Assembly (NCBI GenBank): GCA_035559795.1
Contig: DATMAR010000012.1
Span: 62,001-126,000, forward strand
DNA from: Fimbriimonadales bacterium
Lineage (GTDB): Bacteria; Armatimonadota; Fimbriimonadia; Fimbriimonadales; ATM1
Length of the DNA stretch: 64,000 nt
Reading direction: 5' to 3'
The number at the start of each line of letters is the position of its first letter. Position 1 is the first letter of the stretch. Shown here one piece after another: positions 54,622 to 63,760 of this stretch. A model generated the notes under the pieces. It did not search any database, had not been told where the DNA came from, and saw only the letters and a program-made list of their open reading frames with translations. The position numbers were made by a program, and so were the translations under genes.

Positions 54622-55494
54622 ATGCCCGAACTCGTATGGCTCAACGGTGAAATCCAAAACCTCGATGAAGCGGTCGTATCGGCAAGAGACCATGCTTATC
54701 TTTATGGAGATGGGCTTTTCGAGGGAATACGAATCTACAATCGCAAAGTCTTCAAATTAGACGAGCACTTGGACAGGCTTTTCTTCGGAATTCGTTATCT
54801 GGATTTCGAAATGGAGATGGGAAAAGAGGAACTGAAGCAAACGGTGCTCGATGTTTGCAAAAAAGCAGGGCAGAATAACGGATATATCAGACTCAACGTA
54901 ACGCGAGGCACCGGTCTCGGTCTCGATCCTAAAAACATCAACCGCCGCGTAAACGTGATGATCATGATTTCGAAATTGTCCCTTTACCCCCCTGAGGCTT
55001 ATGAAACGGGACTCACCGCAGTCGTATGTGCGACTCGTGTTATTCCACCTGATTGCTTAGAACCAAGATTAAAAACGATTGGAAGGTACGTTGCGAACAT
55101 CTATGCGAAACTCGAAGCGAACCGTCAGGGTGCTGGCGAGGGCTTGATGCTGAACACGCAAGGCTATCTTGCGGAAGCAACAGGAGATAATCTCTTTATC
55201 GTGCAAAACGGAATTTTGCGGACACCGCATATCAACAGCGGAATCTTAGGTGGAATAACACGAAAAACCGTTATGGATATCGCAAAGCGAGAAGGCATTG
55301 AGGTGCGAGAGGAGTTTCTAACGATTTACGACCTTTTCGAAGCAGACGAAGTTTTCCTTACCGGCACCGCTGCAGAAGTGATTCCGTTAGTGCGAGTGGA
55401 CAGTAGGAAAATCGGTTGCGGTACACCAGGTCAAACCACGCTTCAAATCATTAAGTGGTTTCGTGAAGAGACAAACTCTGGAACTCCGTTTTAA
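54622..55494 (+). CDS. ilvE: Branched-chain amino acid aminotransferase
   Basis: This 290-residue fold-type IV PLP enzyme transfers the amino group in Leu, Ile and Val metabolism. It starts MPELVWLNGEIQNLDEAVVS with HAYLYGDGLFEGIRIYNRKV. The PLP lysine is in LKTIGRYVANIYAKLEAN. The QGYLAEATGDNLFIV and GGITRKTV segments bind phosphate and substrate carboxylate. This form resembles the archaeal/cyanobacterial IlvE; a D-amino-acid aminotransferase is possible but less likely. It is monocistronic and divergent from rqcH. Confidence 0.92.
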   Translation: MPELVWLNGEIQNLDEAVVSARDHAYLYGDGLFEGIRIYNRKVFKLDEHLDRLFFGIRYLDFEMEMGKEELKQTVLDVCKKAGQNNGYIRLNVTRGTGLGLDPKNINRRVNVMIMISKLSLYPPEAYETGLTAVVCATRVIPPDCLEPRLKTIGRYVANIYAKLEANRQGAGEGLMLNTQGYLAEATGDNLFIVQNGILRTPHINSGILGGITRKTVMDIAKREGIEVREEFLTIYDLFEADEVFLTGTAAEVIPLVRVDSRKIGCGTPGQTTLQIIKWFREETNSGTPF

Positions 55495-55714
55495 TTTCTC
55501 GCTTGGTCGTGCGTAATCAGTTCTTGAAGTAACAACTCGTGGTTTTCTCGTTTACCATGGGGGACTTTTCTCGGTACTTAAATAGAACCAAATTCAAAGA
55601 CTCTTTCATATTCATAACTCAACATAATACTGATTATCAGACACTATAACTTCGTGTTCAGTGCACACAGTTAAGGGGGTGGGGCGTTAGGAGAAGGATA
55701 AAGGAATCTCTTCC
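55495..55714. other. Intergenic gap with no recognisable feature
   Basis: This 220-base AT-rich stretch lies between the ends of ilvE and the small membrane-protein gene, which converge. I see no terminator with a T-run, no tRNA and no open frame of note. Confidence 0.6.
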
Positions 55715-56044
55715 CTAAAGAGCCGTTGTCTGGTGAAGAAGGTTATCGAGCTCTTGCGTCTTTACACGGCAAAATTCGACTGCGTCTTCGATACGAAGGT
55801 CCAAATCCTGCTTTTTTCTTTGAAGCACTCGAAGGTAGTAAGCCGCAGCAGCACCGAAGCCTAAAACGGCAGCGGTGAGGGCGAAGACCATCTTCCAATT
55901 CGTTCCGGATTTTTCCATTGGTGAAGAATATCGGCGATGTTCATAAAATTCTTCATCTTTTCCGTGTGAAGACTCTTCCCCGTCAGCGCCGTTCTTAGCC
56001 GGATAGACAGGGTAATCGGCAGACTTTTCTAATTCAGATTTCAT
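55715..56044 (-). CDS. Small single-helix membrane protein
   Basis: This 109-residue protein has a charged N-terminal half, a membrane helix at about residues 52-70 (VFALTAAVLGFGAAAAYYLR) and an amphipathic tail (LDLRIEDAVEFCRVKTQELD). No family is recognised; the layout resembles YtxH-like proteins. It overlaps the response-regulator gene by 11 bases, so the two are co-transcribed and the product may work with that regulator. Confidence 0.7.
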   Translation of the reverse strand: MKSELEKSADYPVYPAKNGADGEESSHGKDEEFYEHRRYSSPMEKSGTNWKMVFALTAAVLGFGAAAAYYLRVLQRKKQDLDLRIEDAVEFCRVKTQELDNLLHQTTAL

Positions 56045-56447
56045 ACCGTTTTTGACCTTCTTCCTTCGGTGCGCTTAGGATTCGCTTGATAAAGGTAACC
56101 AATTCCATCGGGTTGAAGGGCTTCGTGAGATAAACGTCAGCACCGAAGTGGTATCCCTCGAAGACGTCCTTGTCTTGGGCTTTAGCGGTAAGCATGATGA
56201 CAGGGATGTTTTGAAGTTCTGGATCGCGTCTAAGGACTTTGAGCACCTCGAAACCGTCCATGTACGGCATCATCACGTCAAGGACGACAATGTCGGGTTT
56301 CTCGGACTGGATTTTTTCGAGTCCTTCTTTCCCATCGTAGGCGGGTATGACCTGCCAACCCTGTCTTTCCAGGTTGACCTGAATAAGCCTTACGATGCTT
56401 CTTTCGTCATCGCATACGAGAATTTTTGTTGTGTTGTTAGTAGGCAT
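56034..56447 (-). CDS. Stand-alone response-regulator receiver
   Basis: This 137-residue single receiver domain has ILVCDDERSIVRLIQ with the acidic pair, phospho-acceptor Asp in DIVVLDVMMPYMDGFEV, VIMLTAKAQD and the conserved Lys in LTKPFNPMEL. It has no output domain, so it probably acts through protein contacts or a phosphorelay, as a CheY/Spo0F-like element. The partner kinase is not identified; the hybrid kinase at 44.4-47.1 kb is a candidate only. Co-transcribed with the overlapping small membrane protein. Confidence 0.92.
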   Translation of the reverse strand: MPTNNTTKILVCDDERSIVRLIQVNLERQGWQVIPAYDGKEGLEKIQSEKPDIVVLDVMMPYMDGFEVLKVLRRDPELQNIPVIMLTAKAQDKDVFEGYHFGADVYLTKPFNPMELVTFIKRILSAPKEEGQKRYEI

Positions 56448-56529
56448 ATTGCTTTTCTATTTTACTGGTTTTAGGGGGGTTTTTACTATTTTGCGGAGAG
56501 GGACTTTTCCTGCACCTCTTTCCAATCTC

Positions 56530-57033
56530 TTATTCCTCTTCCTGATTGAAGGATTCTAAAATCGAATCCAGCACGTAAATCGGAGTACCCGTGCGGAGGG
56601 CAAGAGCGATGGCGTCGCTGGGGCGGCAGTCTATCTCGATTTCTTCCCCGTTTTTTTGGATATAAAGTTTCGCGTAGTAGGTTGAGTTCCACAAATCGTC
56701 TATCACAACCCTTTCGAGGCCTCCGTCCAACCGGTCGAGGATGTGCTTCATAAGGTCATGAGTCAATGGGCGAGCGACGGTTCTGCCTTCGAGCGCTAAC
56801 TGAATTGCCATCGCTTCGAAAGGTCCTATAGAAATCGGGAGAATTCGGTTCGAACTGTCCATCAGTTGAACGAACCGATGCATCATTCCCGCCTCTTCCG
56901 TGCCATAGACACCTTCCACATGAACACGTATAGGCGTGCCGCTACCGCCGCCTCTATTGAGTTCTTTCGGGAAGAATGGAGGTGGTTCTTCTAAATATTC
57001 GAAATCGTCTTTTTCGAATTCTTCTTCGGGCAT
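56530..57033 (-). CDS. Bifunctional nuclease family (DUF151) protein
   Basis: This 167-residue protein starts with an acidic Glu/Asp/Phe-rich tail. The BFN/DUF151 core follows, with IRVHVEGVYGTEEAGMMHRF, ILPISIGPFEAMAIQLALEG, RPLTHDLMKHILDRLDGGLE and DCRPSDAIALALRTGTPIYV. Family members are thought to be metal-dependent nucleases with DNase/RNase activity in plants and occur widely in bacteria without settled function. It is downstream of rho on the same strand (56 bases). Good family match, uncertain role. Confidence 0.92.
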   Translation of the reverse strand: MPEEEFEKDDFEYLEEPPPFFPKELNRGGGSGTPIRVHVEGVYGTEEAGMMHRFVQLMDSSNRILPISIGPFEAMAIQLALEGRTVARPLTHDLMKHILDRLDGGLERVVIDDLWNSTYYAKLYIQKNGEEIEIDCRPSDAIALALRTGTPIYVLDSILESFNQEEE

Positions 57034-57088
57034 AGTTCTGCCTCTTTCTCTTTATTTTACGATAATCTGTGCTGCTTTTACTACGGTA

Positions 57089-58489
57089 TCACATTCCACG
57101 CATCTTTTGTACGATGCTACTCAGGAATTCTGAGTTCGAAGATGTGCGTTTGAGAAGTTTAATTAGCGATTCCGTAGCCTCTACATTATCTTGTTGATTC
57201 GCCAAAAGCCTATGCAACTGATAAATGCTTTCCAGTTCTTCCGGATTGAACAGTTTTTCTTCAGCACGTGTAGAACTGCGTTTGACATCGATCGCTGGCC
57301 AAATTCGACGTTCTGCTAAATCTCTGTCCAAAACGAGTTCCATATTGCCTGTACCTTTGAATTCCTCGAAGATGGCGTCATCCATCTTACTTCCCGTGTC
57401 AATAAGCGCCGTTGCAATGATGGTCAGACTACCGCCTTCTTCGATATTTCGCGCCGAACCGAAAAATCTTCGTGGGCGATACATAGCAGCAGGGTCTAAA
57501 CCTCCACTCAATGTACGACCACTCGGAGTTACAGTGAGGTTGCTCGCTCGCGACATACGCGTGATGCTATCGAGAAGAACAATTACATCCTTTTTCACTT
57601 CAACCAACCTTCGAGCCTGTTGAAGGCAGAGTTCAGACACACGCATGTGATTCTCAGGAGGTTCATCGAAGGTGCTGCTGATTACTTGACCTTTCACCCA
57701 TCTTCGCATGTCTGTGACTTCCTCAGGGCGTTCGTCCACGAGAAGCACCATGATATAAATTTCGGGGTGATTGATCTCAACGCTTTTCGCTATCGTTTTT
57801 AGAAGAGTCGTCTTCCCTGCTTTAGGCGGAGAAACGATTAGACCCCTTTGCCCCTTACCAATGGGACAAATCAAATCGATGATACGCGCTGCAATGTTAT
57901 TCGGGTCCGTTTCCAAACGGATTCTTTTGTCAGGAAAGATCGGGGTCAGTTTGTCGAAGTCAGGCCGTGTTCGAATTACTTCGGAATCAATCGCATAACC
58001 GTTTATAGATTCGACTCGTAAAAGCCCGTAGTATTTTTCCCCTTCCTTCGGGGGGCGCACTTGTCCGAATATGACGTCACCCATACGAAGCATGAAGCGC
58101 CTGATTTGAGACTGGCTGACGTAGACATCCTCTGGACTAGGGGAGTAATTTTTTTGGCGAAGGAACCCCCAACCATCGGGCATGATCTCAAGAACCCCCG
58201 TCCGATATTCAGCACCTTTTTCTTTATTCGCCTCTTTCATTAGGGCTTCGACTATCTCAGAACGCGCCATGCCATTTACGGGGATGTTGTATTTGCGAGC
58301 CTCCGCGAGGAGTTCTTTATCCTCTAAGGCATCGTAGTAAGCGTAATCTTTTTCAGGAAGAAGCTCGAGATCGGCTTGCGAGAGAGTCGGCTCTCGAAAA
58401 GTCTCCTGGCGTCGAGTGCGCTTGCGGCGACGAGAACTATTAGTTTTTTCGGATGAGTCTGCAACTGTTCCTGGTTTACGAAAATGCAT
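57089..58489 (-). CDS. rho: Transcription termination factor Rho
   Basis: This 466-residue hexameric RNA helicase has a basic, low-complexity N-terminus (about residues 15-40: SSRRRKRTRRQETF). The Rho-N domain contains LAEARKYNIPVNGMARSEIV. The cold-shock RNA-binding fold contains GVLEIMPDGWGFLRQKNYSP. The ATPase domain has Walker A LIVSPPKAGKTTLLK, Walker B DVIVLLDSITRMSRASN, the Q-loop region and GTGNMELVLDRDLAERRIWP. Length and motifs are normal. A TTGACA-16-TATACT promoter lies upstream. Two hairpins in the window lack T-runs, consistent with Rho-dependent ends. Confidence 0.97.
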   Translation of the reverse strand: MHFRKPGTVADSSEKTNSSRRRKRTRRQETFREPTLSQADLELLPEKDYAYYDALEDKELLAEARKYNIPVNGMARSEIVEALMKEANKEKGAEYRTGVLEIMPDGWGFLRQKNYSPSPEDVYVSQSQIRRFMLRMGDVIFGQVRPPKEGEKYYGLLRVESINGYAIDSEVIRTRPDFDKLTPIFPDKRIRLETDPNNIAARIIDLICPIGKGQRGLIVSPPKAGKTTLLKTIAKSVEINHPEIYIMVLLVDERPEEVTDMRRWVKGQVISSTFDEPPENHMRVSELCLQQARRLVEVKKDVIVLLDSITRMSRASNLTVTPSGRTLSGGLDPAAMYRPRRFFGSARNIEEGGSLTIIATALIDTGSKMDDAIFEEFKGTGNMELVLDRDLAERRIWPAIDVKRSSTRAEEKLFNPEELESIYQLHRLLANQQDNVEATESLIKLLKRTSSNSEFLSSIVQKMRGM

Positions 58490-58550
58490 AAAAACCTCTA
58501 ATGGTGCGGAAATGATTTGAAAGAGTCTGCCTTCTTTGGGGGACTACTCA

Positions 58551-58578
58551 AGTATATCACGGGGCTAACCCTTGTCAA
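58551..58578 (-). promoter_or_regulatory. Sigma-70-type promoter of rho
   Basis: On the minus strand TTGACA (58578-58573, perfect -35) and TATACT (58556-58551) are 16 bases apart. Transcription would begin near 58544, giving a leader of about 55 bases before the rho ATG at 58489. Confidence 0.65.
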
Positions 58579-58661
58579 GCCCTGTTCTAAATATGAGACA
58601 GTTTCTATTATAGCATAAGTTCTAGAATTTTTCATGTTTTATAGTGCGTTTCTGTGGGTTT

Positions 58662-59216
58662 CTATTCTTTTGGTGCTTTTATTGACGGCTCTATAGACGC
58701 TATATATGGGAGCCCTCGGAACTTCTCATCTATATCCATTCCATACCCGACGACGAAACGACTCGGTATTTTAAATCCTACAAAATCTATCGGGACATCT
58801 GCTCGATAAGAATCCACTTTTAACAACAACGTTACAACTCGAAGACTAAAAGGCGACCTTGCGAGAAGGGTGCGATAAATATACGACAAAGTGAGTCCGG
58901 TATCCACGACATCTTCCACCAGCAGAACGTTGCGCTGAAAAATGTCTTCGCGAAGGTCCAAACGAATTTCTACCGCACCTGATGAACTGTCTCCTGAATA
59001 ACTGCTTACAGCCATAAAATCCAGCATATAATCCGACGGAAGACAGCGAAGTAAATCGGATAGAAAAACGAAAGAGCCTTTTAGAACACCTACAAGAAGG
59101 GGTTTGTCTTCTTTATAAAACGATTCGATTTCCCCTGCAAGTTCCTCAACTCGCTGATGAATTTCCTCTTTCGAAAGGATTTGTGTCAACGAAAATTCTT
59201 GCTTGGAGGAGAACAT
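58662..59216 (-). CDS. hpt: Hypoxanthine phosphoribosyltransferase
   Basis: This 184-residue enzyme salvages hypoxanthine and guanine with PRPP. The PRPP loop is NVLLVEDVVDTGLTLSYIYR. LLVGVLKGSFVFLSDLLRCL lies near the N-terminus and VDFVGFKIPSRFVVGYGMD follows as base-specificity segment. The ATG at 59216 overlaps the guaA stop (TAATG) and is preceded by GGGAG; the ATG three codons upstream is less likely. It sits with guaA as a purine-nucleotide unit. Confidence 0.95.
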   Translation of the reverse strand: MFSSKQEFSLTQILSKEEIHQRVEELAGEIESFYKEDKPLLVGVLKGSFVFLSDLLRCLPSDYMLDFMAVSSYSGDSSSGAVEIRLDLREDIFQRNVLLVEDVVDTGLTLSYIYRTLLARSPFSLRVVTLLLKVDSYRADVPIDFVGFKIPSRFVVGYGMDIDEKFRGLPYIASIEPSIKAPKE

Positions 59217-60748
59217 TACTCCCATTCTATCGTCGCAGGAGGTTTGCTTGTAAGGTCGTATAAGACCCTATTCACGCCTTGAACTTCGTTTACGATCCGA
59301 GTGGCAATGTGTTCCAACAAAGGAAACGGAATATCAACAGCCCGCGCCGTCATTGCATCTTCGCTTTCCACCGCGCGCAAAACGATTGGGTGCTGATATG
59401 TGCGCTCATCACCCATTACTCCTACGCTTTTTACATCGAGAAGGCCTGCGAAGGATTGCCAAACGCGAGGTGAAATTCCAGCGCGCTTAAGTTCTTCTCG
59501 GAATATCCAATCTGCTTCTTGCACTATTTTCACTTTTTCAGGTGTGACTTCTCCTAAAATGCGCACGGCTAATCCTGGACCTGGGAAGGGTTCTCTGTCG
59601 ATAATTTTTTCCGGCAACCCCAACTCTTTTCCTACCCTTCGCACTTCGTCTTTGAAAAGCCAGCGCAGTGGCTCGATTAGTTTCATGCGCATCCAAGAGG
59701 GCAACCCACCTACGTTATGATGCGTCTTTATTCTCGCCGCTGTCGGTGACCCACTTTCGATAACATCCGGATAAAGTGTGCCTTGCGCCAAAAACTCGCA
59801 ATCTTCCCACTTTTGAGCATGCGCCTCGAAAACCTTTATAAATTGCTCTCCTACGATTTTTCTTTTCTCTTCGGGGTCTTTAATGCCTTTTAATGCCTTG
59901 AAAAACGAATCGGATGCATCTATGGTTATAAGTTCCGCGTCGATGTACTCTCTAAAGGTTTCGACGACTTCGCTGGCTTCATTTTTACGCAACAGACCGT
60001 GGTCAACAAAAACACAAATGAGTTGTTTATGAACAGCACGCGCTACAAGTGCCGCCGTAACTGCCGAATCCACGCCACCAGATACAGCACAAAGCACTTT
60101 GCTCTTCCCCACCGTTCGCCGTATGTCTTCGATGGTTTCCTCGATGAAGTTTTTTGGAGTCCAATCTCCTGCGAGTTTTGCCTGCTCGAATAAGAAGCTC
60201 GAGAGCACTTGATTTCCAAAAGTAGTGTGAGAAACTTCCGGGTGAAATTGAACCCCGAATATCTTCTGCTCAACGTTCTCCATCACGGCTACGGGACAGG
60301 TTTCCGTTTTTGCTGTGACTACGAAGCCAGGAGGGGGCTTTATCACCGTGTCTCCGTGACTCATCCAAACCATTCCCTCTTCCTCGATTAGCGCTGAAGG
60401 ATGCGTGAGACAAAGAACATGCTTGCCGTACTCTCTTTTTTCAGCACGAACCACTTCCCCACCGAGGAGTTTCCCGAGGAGTTGATGTCCATAGCAAATC
60501 CCCAGAATGGGTTTTCCGAGTCGAAGCAAATGCTCAGGCAGGGTCGGTGCATCGGGTTCTGTTACGCTTTTCGGACCCCCGCTCAAAATCACCGCATCTG
60601 CAGCAGACCATTTCGATTCGAGGTCAGGAGAATTCCAGGGGACGATTTCCGTGAATACCTTTTGTTCGCGGACTTTACGCGCAATAAGTTGTGTATATTG
60701 GCCCCCGAAATCTACCACCAGTACGGTTTGATGCTTATCGTGAGCCAT
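59216..60748 (-). CDS. guaA: GMP synthase (glutamine-hydrolysing)
   Basis: This enzyme of about 510 residues converts XMP to GMP. The glutaminase half (about 1-195) holds VLVVDFGGQYTQLIARKVRE, the catalytic Cys in ILGICYGHQLLG and the His/Glu pair in QFHPEVSHT. The ATP-pyrophosphatase half has SKVLCAVSGGVDSAVTAALV. The dimerisation domain ends RVLYDLTSKPPATIEWE. The frame runs to 60817, but the ATG at 60748 (MAHDKHQTV) gives the normal start. It is divergent from the gene at 60795 and overlaps hpt at the stop codon. Confidence 0.97.
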   Translation of the reverse strand: MAHDKHQTVLVVDFGGQYTQLIARKVREQKVFTEIVPWNSPDLESKWSAADAVILSGGPKSVTEPDAPTLPEHLLRLGKPILGICYGHQLLGKLLGGEVVRAEKREYGKHVLCLTHPSALIEEEGMVWMSHGDTVIKPPPGFVVTAKTETCPVAVMENVEQKIFGVQFHPEVSHTTFGNQVLSSFLFEQAKLAGDWTPKNFIEETIEDIRRTVGKSKVLCAVSGGVDSAVTAALVARAVHKQLICVFVDHGLLRKNEASEVVETFREYIDAELITIDASDSFFKALKGIKDPEEKRKIVGEQFIKVFEAHAQKWEDCEFLAQGTLYPDVIESGSPTAARIKTHHNVGGLPSWMRMKLIEPLRWLFKDEVRRVGKELGLPEKIIDREPFPGPGLAVRILGEVTPEKVKIVQEADWIFREELKRAGISPRVWQSFAGLLDVKSVGVMGDERTYQHPIVLRAVESEDAMTARAVDIPFPLLEHIATRIVNEVQGVNRVLYDLTSKPPATIEWE

Positions 60749-60794
60749 ATAATAGTTTTGCATATTTTCTTTTGTGGATGTAATATAAACCTGG

Positions 60795-61436
60795 ATGCCC
60801 TTCCGTTTAAACGCCATCGGGTTTCAGGATACATCAGACGAGGAAGCGCTGTTGTCTGTACTCAACACAGTAATAGAAAGTGCAATTCGCACAGACCCAT
60901 CGAAAATAGTTTATAAACCATTCGAAGAATGCATGCTTACAATTTCTCTTGGAACGAATGGACAACCGAAGCATATAGATATCTCTCTCGGGGAAACACC
61001 TCAGACCTGTTTACCGTACAAATTCGAAAATCACGGCATTGAAACCTTCGTGTCTGCATTTACCTGCATTGATGGCAAGCCCATTACTCCGATCTGGTTT
61101 TGGACGCCTACGGAAACTATCGACCCCGACTTAGTAGTCGGAAAAGTCGTTTTCGGCGAAATCAAGGGTTTTGCAGAAACATTCGAAAAGGTAGAAACGG
61201 ATATAGATGACATGTGGATTCGCGCACCCGAATCCGGAAACTGTGTCGAGTTTCAGGGGGTCGCACTAGCGGTAAACGAGCATTCGAACTTCATTACGAA
61301 GAGCATCGTTACACTTTGCCGAATCAATCTCCCCGGAATCGTAATTCCAGTGTGCATGCAAGGACGAACGAACATCGAGCCAGGAATGATAATTCGAGGC
61401 GTTGGGGTTTTCTATGGGAATCTTCACCCTGCTTGA
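60795..61436 (+). CDS. Hypothetical protein
   Basis: This soluble protein of 213 residues starts MPFRLNAIGFQDTSDEEALL and has no recognised family. It has four or five cysteines, a Thr/Pro-rich centre (FWTPTETIDPDLVVGKVVFG) and a beta-rich second half ending EPGMIIRGVGVFYGNLHPA. There is no signal peptide or membrane helix. It starts 47 bases from guaA, divergently, and precedes a lipoprotein gene by 19 bases, so it may be the first gene of a short plus-strand unit. The open frame and composition support a real gene; a weak ribosome site makes the exact start uncertain. Confidence 0.65.
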   Translation: MPFRLNAIGFQDTSDEEALLSVLNTVIESAIRTDPSKIVYKPFEECMLTISLGTNGQPKHIDISLGETPQTCLPYKFENHGIETFVSAFTCIDGKPITPIWFWTPTETIDPDLVVGKVVFGEIKGFAETFEKVETDIDDMWIRAPESGNCVEFQGVALAVNEHSNFITKSIVTLCRINLPGIVIPVCMQGRTNIEPGMIIRGVGVFYGNLHPA

Positions 61437-61455
61437 TTGGGCATAATTCGTTGAT

Positions 61456-61869
61456 ATGAAAACCTTTCCTTTCTTGACTTTACTCTTGCTCGGTCTATTC
61501 GGCTGTGCGAGCGATAAAGACGTGAATACTTCTTCTTCGCAAGATAATAATGTCTTAGCGAAAGAGGCAGCACCCAATGAGGAAAATATTGCAGTTCTCG
61601 AAAAAAGTTATGAATCGGCGAAGAAAGAATGGAACGCTTCACCGAATGATAAAGAAAAACAGAAAAAATACGTCGAGGCAACCGTCGCCTATGCGAATAA
61701 AGTGATGTATGGCCCTGGACTTCCAAAAGAAAAATATCCTAAGGCTCTTCGGCTTTACGAAGAGGCTTTGAAAATAGATCCTTCTCATCGCGAAGCAAAA
61801 GCCAATCGGGATATGATTCTAAGCATCTATCGCCAGATGGGACGAAAACCTCCAGAACCCAAATCATGA
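61456..61869 (+). CDS. Small lipoprotein with TPR-like tail
   Basis: This 137-residue protein has a lipoprotein signal MKTFPFLTLLLLGLFGC, with the acylated Cys expected at residue 17 (LFGC is a near-lipobox). The mature part is mostly helical with a TPR-like motif LRLYEEALKIDPSHREAKAN near the C-terminus and Lys-rich segments. It is probably anchored in a cell-envelope membrane facing the periplasm. The next gene, a large membrane protein, begins 14 bases downstream. Confidence 0.75.
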   Translation: MKTFPFLTLLLLGLFGCASDKDVNTSSSQDNNVLAKEAAPNEENIAVLEKSYESAKKEWNASPNDKEKQKKYVEATVAYANKVMYGPGLPKEKYPKALRLYEEALKIDPSHREAKANRDMILSIYRQMGRKPPEPKS

Positions 61870-61882
61870 AATCTGCAGAATC

Positions 61883-63760
61883 ATGAAATCACCTATTCAC
61901 GAATCTACAGAAACACCGAAGGAACTATCCGGAGACGGTCCATTCGCAAAGAGCGCTCGTTGGCAAGATAAATACCCATTATGGTTTTGGGGATTCGTAT
62001 TGTTCGTGGTTTTTGTAAGTTGCGTTCCCTATCTATACGGGGCATGGAAAACGATAGAAGGAGAAACCTATCTCGGTTTGCACATGAACCTGGACGACCA
62101 AATGGTTTATGCCGCTTGGACGAAACAAGCATCCGAAGGCAAATTTTTCTTCGAGAACCTTTTTACGACGGATCCTCAACTCGGAAAAAACGTCAATCTT
62201 TATTTTTTCGTCATAGGCCAACTCGCGCGATGGATATGGATTCCAGCCGCAATGCACATCGGAAGGATTGTTTTTACGGTTTTGTTCCTTCTCCAGTTGT
62301 TTTCCTTTACTAAACGAGTTACCGGAAGTCCTCTTGCTCAAAAAGTGCTCGTTGTATTCGCCGTTTTCGGTGCTGGTTTAGGTTGGCTATTTTGGAAAAG
62401 ATACGGTCAAGAAAGTCCCATTGACGTTTGGCAGCCGGAAGCATTCACTTTTCCGAGTCTGATGACGAACACACTTTTTCCTGTTTCCTTATGGTTGATG
62501 TTCGTTGTATGGAATTCGATTTTAGGTGCGAAAGATTCTTGGAAGCCCGTGTTGCCGGGTGCATTGGCAGCGTTCGTTCTTACGAATATTCACACTTACG
62601 ACACATTGAACATCGCCATCGTAGGTTTCGGGCTATTGCTTTCTACGATTTCAGCGAAAACTTTTTCTAAAGATTGGCTCATTCGCGCATTTGTGATTGC
62701 GCTCGCTGCAGTTCCCCCTGTTTTATGGTTCGTATATCTACGTGCAAACGATCCTGTATTCGCTGCACGCGCCGAAACTCCGACGTTTTCCCCCCCTATA
62801 CCGTTAGTCCTGCTCGGTATAGGGCTTCTGATCCCGCTGGCATGGCTTGGAGCAGTTTTTTGCACCAAACGCACTTCCCCGCTAACCCCTTCGAGTCTTA
62901 TTCTTTCTTTGTTCGTATATGTAGCGCTTCTCTTTGCGTTGCAAATCCTTCATAAAACATGGGGGGCGAGCTTAGATGCTCGATGGATAGGAGTTTGGAT
63001 TCTTCTCGCCTTAGCATTCGCTCTGTATGGTGCGTCATTTCGCATTACGAATCCGGCACAGGCATTGCTCTTAGTTTGGTCGCTTTTAGGAATCGTTCTT
63101 CTATACTATCCGGGTCTTTTCCAACGTAAGTTGGCGATGGGCTTGAGCATTCCCTTTGCTATGCTCGCTGGACTTTTAGTTTCTCAAGGGTTAGAAAAAA
63201 TTCATCGTTTCGATTTTCGGCGTTTATGCACGCTCGCAGCCATTGTCTTGCTCGGCGCAACAAACTTACGATGGATTCAGCGAGAAATAGAGATGGCAAG
63301 GGACAACATCAGCATTACAACAGTGCATCCCATTTATCTGGATTCGGAACTTACGGAAATCATCGAGACTTTGGAAAAAAATAGAAAAGCAAACGACGTT
63401 CTTTTGAGCATTCCAGGTTATTCACGCCAGGTAGCCGAAGACGAATGGGAATTGCTTTTGCCCGATTTGAATCCTATTGCAACGGGATTAACGGGAATAC
63501 GAACCTATGCAGGGCATTGGAGCGAAACTCCGAATTATCTCGAAAAAAGGACAGAACTCGTAAACATGCTTTATTCGCAGGGTGCGACGATGGAATCGGC
63601 AAATAGAATCTTAGAGAAAACAAAAGCGACTTACGTCATTTTTCCTTTAGGAGAGAAAGCAGAAGTGATATCCAGTCCTTTTCCGGAAGATGTACTGGGA
63701 AGCGAATGGAAGTTAGTCGCTGGGGGGGCGAGTTATGGTCTTTATCATTTAGAACGTTAA
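61883..63760 (+). CDS. GT-C-like integral membrane protein
   Basis: This 625-residue protein has about eleven membrane helices, starting around residue 33 (LWFWGFVLFVVFVSCVPYLY). Between helices 1 and 2 is the segment LGLHMNLDDQMVYAAWTKQA, with an acidic pair (Asp-Asp) where GT-C glycosyltransferases bind metal and lipid-linked sugar. The C-terminal domain (about 480-625) is soluble and ends with ATYVIFPLGEKAE and GGASYGLYHLER, as in PMT/GT39-like and 'YfhO/GT-C' membrane proteins. Acceptor and donor are unknown. Its end overlaps the convergent WecG/TagA-like gene by four bases. Confidence 0.7.
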   Translation: MKSPIHESTETPKELSGDGPFAKSARWQDKYPLWFWGFVLFVVFVSCVPYLYGAWKTIEGETYLGLHMNLDDQMVYAAWTKQASEGKFFFENLFTTDPQLGKNVNLYFFVIGQLARWIWIPAAMHIGRIVFTVLFLLQLFSFTKRVTGSPLAQKVLVVFAVFGAGLGWLFWKRYGQESPIDVWQPEAFTFPSLMTNTLFPVSLWLMFVVWNSILGAKDSWKPVLPGALAAFVLTNIHTYDTLNIAIVGFGLLLSTISAKTFSKDWLIRAFVIALAAVPPVLWFVYLRANDPVFAARAETPTFSPPIPLVLLGIGLLIPLAWLGAVFCTKRTSPLTPSSLILSLFVYVALLFALQILHKTWGASLDARWIGVWILLALAFALYGASFRITNPAQALLLVWSLLGIVLLYYPGLFQRKLAMGLSIPFAMLAGLLVSQGLEKIHRFDFRRLCTLAAIVLLGATNLRWIQREIEMARDNISITTVHPIYLDSELTEIIETLEKNRKANDVLLSIPGYSRQVAEDEWELLLPDLNPIATGLTGIRTYAGHWSETPNYLEKRTELVNMLYSQGATMESANRILEKTKATYVIFPLGEKAEVISSPFPEDVLGSEWKLVAGGASYGLYHLER

